DNA of 17,399 bases, taken from assembly GCA_012799115.1 (NCBI GenBank), contig JAAZLY010000249.1:1-17399 (forward strand), given 5' to 3'. Every line of letters starts with the position of its first letter. The stretch's first letter is position 1. A program made the position numbers and the translations under genes. This DNA comes from Bacillota bacterium (GTDB taxonomy: Bacteria; Bacillota; Limnochordia; Darwinibacteriales; Darwinibacteriaceae). This document shows, piece by piece, positions 15,752 to 17,399 of this stretch. The notes beneath the pieces were generated by a model. The model worked only from the letters and a program-made list of their open reading frames with translations. It searched no databases and was not told the DNA's origin.

Positions 15752-15984
15752 TCCATCCTCCGCGTTCTACTAATGGCGGCAAACAGGAGTAAGGTTGTTA
15801 CCCCTCCGCCAATGGCGGCCTCAGTGATTGCCACATCAGGAGAAGCCAGCTGCTGCCATAAAAGGGCCATGGTGAGGGAATAGGCAGAAAACACAATTGC
15901 TGCACTGATTAGATCCCTAGTGCGGCCTACAAATATGGCACAGACGATCAAGAACAATAGTAAAAGGAAATGGACAAGGGTCAT
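15748..15984 (-). CDS. MbhD-like DUF4040 subunit (MrpA C-terminal piece)
   Basis: This 78-residue protein with about three short helices matches the MbhD/DUF4040 domain found in the proximal C-terminal part of MrpA. The conserved block is SPDVAITEAAIGGGVTTLLLFAA near the C-terminus, containing the Asp and Glu thought to line the ion path. It overlaps mrpG upstream and the MbhE-like gene downstream by four bases each, so the three genes are almost certainly translated together. Confidence 0.9.
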   Translation of the reverse strand: MTLVHFLLLLFLIVCAIFVGRTRDLISAAIVFSAYSLTMALLWQQLASPDVAITEAAIGGGVTTLLLFAAISRTRRME

Positions 15985-16328
15985 GATTGGTTCTCCCTTC
16001 CAGAAATATCTTTGACCGGGATATCACCGCACGCAGCTGGGACACCAGTGCGATAGGCGGACTTTCCAATCAAGTGGGCCGCGGTTGGACCGGTAATCCA
16101 AATGAAGGTAATGATCAAGAGAAGCTTCAGGCTCGTGTAGGTAAATCCCAAATACACCACAGCCCCTAGGAGCGCTAAACCCAAGCCAAGGGTATCCCCT
16201 TTAGCTGTAGCATGTACACGCATATAGATATCAGGTAGGCGAATCAGACCGATTACACTCACAAGAAAGAAGAAAACGCCACCTGTCATAAGTATGGCAG
16301 CAATGATTTCACGCAGAGTCATTAACAT
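15981..16328 (-). CDS. mrpG: Na+/H+ antiporter subunit MrpG (MnhG/MbhC-like)
   Basis: This 115-residue small membrane subunit has about three helices. The family signature IRLPDIYMRVHATAKGDTLGLGL sits at about residues 28-50. The ATG at 16328 has AGGGGG upstream and lies 11 bases after the mrpF stop. The hydrophilic C-terminal tail after about residue 85 is somewhat longer than the helical core. MrpG forms part of the E-F-G end of the complex. Confidence 0.94.
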   Translation of the reverse strand: MLMTLREIIAAILMTGGVFFFLVSVIGLIRLPDIYMRVHATAKGDTLGLGLALLGAVVYLGFTYTSLKLLLIITFIWITGPTAAHLIGKSAYRTGVPAACGDIPVKDISGRENQS

Positions 16329-16339
16329 TCTTTGGCCCC

Positions 16340-16606
16340 CTAGCCCAAGGATCCCTTTTCAATATACTTGGCCATGCCCACAGAGGTGAGGAAGTTTACC
16401 AAGGCGTAGACTAATGCAACATCGACAAAAAACAGTTGGCCTGTTGCTAAAGCAACAAAGACCAGTACTGTAACAGCCTTCGTGCCAATTAGGTTAATCG
16501 CAGCAACCCGATCGGGCACAGAAGGACCAACAACCGCACGCCCTAGGCACACAAACATAAGAACGATCAGAGTATATGCTCCTGCATGTAGCACCGTTTG
16601 AATCAT
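16340..16606 (-). CDS. mrpF: Na+/H+ antiporter subunit MrpF (MnhF/MbhB-like)
   Basis: This 88-residue protein with three membrane helices carries the family core GPSVPDRVAAINLIGTK, followed by LFFVDVALVYALVNFLTSV and a short basic/acidic tail. MrpF is a small membrane subunit with a conserved Asp in DRVAA. Its ATG overlaps the mrpE stop by one base (TAATG), a junction typical of translational coupling. Confidence 0.94.
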   Translation of the reverse strand: MIQTVLHAGAYTLIVLMFVCLGRAVVGPSVPDRVAAINLIGTKAVTVLVFVALATGQLFFVDVALVYALVNFLTSVGMAKYIEKGSLG

Positions 16607-17085
16607 TACTCATCCTCCAATCGTTTCAGCTTTTCTGCAATACTCCATTTAACAACCCCGTCTGCCGATGCCTTGTCCAAGAGATGCACGGTAAAGCAAT
16701 CACCGTCTATGTCTAGCACCATGGTGCCAGGTGTAAGGGTTATGAAGTTGGCGAGCATTACCCTGAGCCATTTATGCTTCAATGTAGGACAGTAGACTAC
16801 AACCCCCTGCCTGCATTCAATCTTTCGGCCAAGTACAAATTTCAACACATCAATGTTCGCCTTAACGACTTCCACGAGTAAGATGCCAAGGAGTTGAATC
16901 ATAATCCAGGTACGCCGTAACGTAAAGCGCGGCAAGTCTCCCTTCCCCCAAAAGAGGTCACTATTGAGCATGATGACACCAGCGGAACAAATTGCCCCAA
17001 TCAAAAGGCTGTCCCACTGAAGTCTTTCGCTGATTACGATCCAGAACGCAAAAAGTGCCAAAAAAACCCGTAATTTAGTCGCCAT
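16606..17085 (-). CDS. mrpE: Na+/H+ antiporter subunit MrpE (MnhE/MbhA-like)
   Basis: This 159-residue first gene of the cluster has two to three hydrophobic helices near the N-terminus and a conserved C-terminal domain with the family signature ANFITLTPGTMVLDIDGD. The ATG at 17085 is preferred because GGAG lies seven bases upstream. The frame opens at a GTG at 17118, but that lies next to the -10 box and would precede the expected transcript start. MrpE is needed for assembly and activity of Mrp antiporters. The gene lies directly behind a good promoter and is followed without a gap by mrpF. Confidence 0.95.
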   Translation of the reverse strand: MATKLRVFLALFAFWIVISERLQWDSLLIGAICSAGVIMLNSDLFWGKGDLPRFTLRRTWIMIQLLGILLVEVVKANIDVLKFVLGRKIECRQGVVVYCPTLKHKWLRVMLANFITLTPGTMVLDIDGDCFTVHLLDKASADGVVKWSIAEKLKRLEDE

Positions 17086-17118
17086 GCAAATGCTCCAATC
17101 AAGGTCATGTGTAACCAC

Positions 17119-17147
17119 ACTATATCAGCCAGTAGCCATTTTGTAAA
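17119..17147 (-). promoter_or_regulatory. Sigma-A-type promoter for the Mrp-type operon
   Basis: On the minus strand TTTACA (17142-17147) and TATAGT (17119-17124) are separated by exactly 17 bases. TG one base before the -10 adds an extended -10 element. Transcription would start near 17112, about 27 bases before the mrpE ATG. No other promoter of this quality was found within the nine-gene cluster, so a single long transcript is likely. Confidence 0.82.
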
Positions 17148-17244
17148 GATTTTCGCTTCACCTGACGTACACCACTTCCCACGATTTATCTCCATGCTGG
17201 TGGCGTACCACGCAGAAACTTCCTTTGCAGTGTACGGAGCTGAA

Positions 17245-17275
17245 CAAAAAAAGCCCTACACCGAAGTGTAGAGCT
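17245..17275 (-). terminator. Intrinsic terminator of the rRNA operon, after 5S rRNA
   Basis: The minus-strand RNA forms AGCTCTACAC-TTCG-GTGTAGGGCT, a ten-pair stem with one G-U wobble and a TTCG tetraloop, followed by seven U residues. It starts about 12 bases after the 5S 3' end and separates the rRNA operon from the antiporter operon. Confidence 0.95.
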
Positions 17276-17286
17276 TCAAAGAAATT

Positions 17287-17399
17287 CTTGGCGACGAGTT
17301 ACTCTCCCACCACGAGATGTGGCAGTACCATCACCGCTGAAGGGCTTAACTGCTGTGTTCGGTATGGGAACAGGTGGAACCCCTTCGCTTTTGTCACCA
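17287..17399 (-). rRNA. rrf: 5S ribosomal RNA (5' end just outside the window)
   Basis: The minus strand reads TGGTGACAAAAGCGAAGGGG, then CACCTGTTCCCATACCGAAC, ACAGCAGTTAAGCCC, TTCAGCGGTGATGGTACTGC and a GGGAGAGTA segment, ending CGTCGCCAAG. These are the conserved 5S rRNA blocks, and the 5' TGGTGAC pairs with the 3' GTCGCCA. About one or two bases of the 5' end lie beyond the window edge. Its position suggests that 16S and 23S genes lie beyond the window. The exact 3' end is estimated. Confidence 0.95.

Noticed and set aside
10906..17085. Complete membrane-bound hydrogenase operon
   Set aside because: No [NiFe] large or small subunit, ferredoxin-like or MbhI-type gene follows. The next gene is a chemoreceptor.
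17169..17217. Imperfect inverted repeat GTACACCAC/GTGGCGTAC between the rRNA terminator and the mrp promoter
   Set aside because: The loop is long (over 20 bases) and the pairing imperfect, with no adjacent U tract or known operator, so I see no supportable function.

Overview
The window looks like chromosomal DNA from an anaerobic member of the Bacillota (Firmicutes), possibly a deep-branching clostridial or limnochordial lineage. The indicators are a T-box leader on serS, a YqhV/DUF2619 gene, a YlbF/YheA-family gene, strong AGGAGG-type ribosome binding sites, TTG and GTG starts, and a tRNA-Ser with encoded CCA. The species cannot be named from this sequence. Every gene except the small yqhV-like gene lies on the minus strand, so transcription runs from high to low coordinates.

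Reading in the direction of transcription, the window opens with the 3' part of a 5S rRNA (end of an rRNA operon lying outside the window) and a strong intrinsic terminator. A sigma-A-type promoter follows, and then nine tightly packed genes (mrpE-F-G, two small pieces equivalent to the MrpA C-terminus, mrpB-C-D, and a second large antiporter subunit). The order matches the A-to-H ion-translocating module of membrane-bound (Mbh) hydrogenases, but no hydrogenase genes follow. The last gene is instead a second MrpD/NuoL-like subunit with a long charged C-terminal extension, an 18-residue tandem repeat and a terminal membrane helix. The complex is most likely a stand-alone Na+/H+ antiporter.

Next come a dCache methyl-accepting chemotaxis protein, mscL with a downstream hairpin, and a probable operon of a diverged YchF-like (DUF933) P-loop NTPase, a YheA/YlbF-family protein, an endonuclease IV-like TIM-barrel protein and asnS. 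asnS converges on the plus-strand yqhV-like gene with only two bases between their stop codons.

The low-coordinate end is a serine/glycine block: glyA, an MFS transporter in the same transcription unit, serS behind its own promoter and T-box leader (probable specifier UCC, serine), and a tRNA-Ser(UGA) with its own promoter. Most of this is housekeeping. The least ordinary items are the extension of the last Mrp-type subunit, the split-MrpA Mbh-like architecture without hydrogenase, and two diverged enzyme paralogues in the asnS operon.
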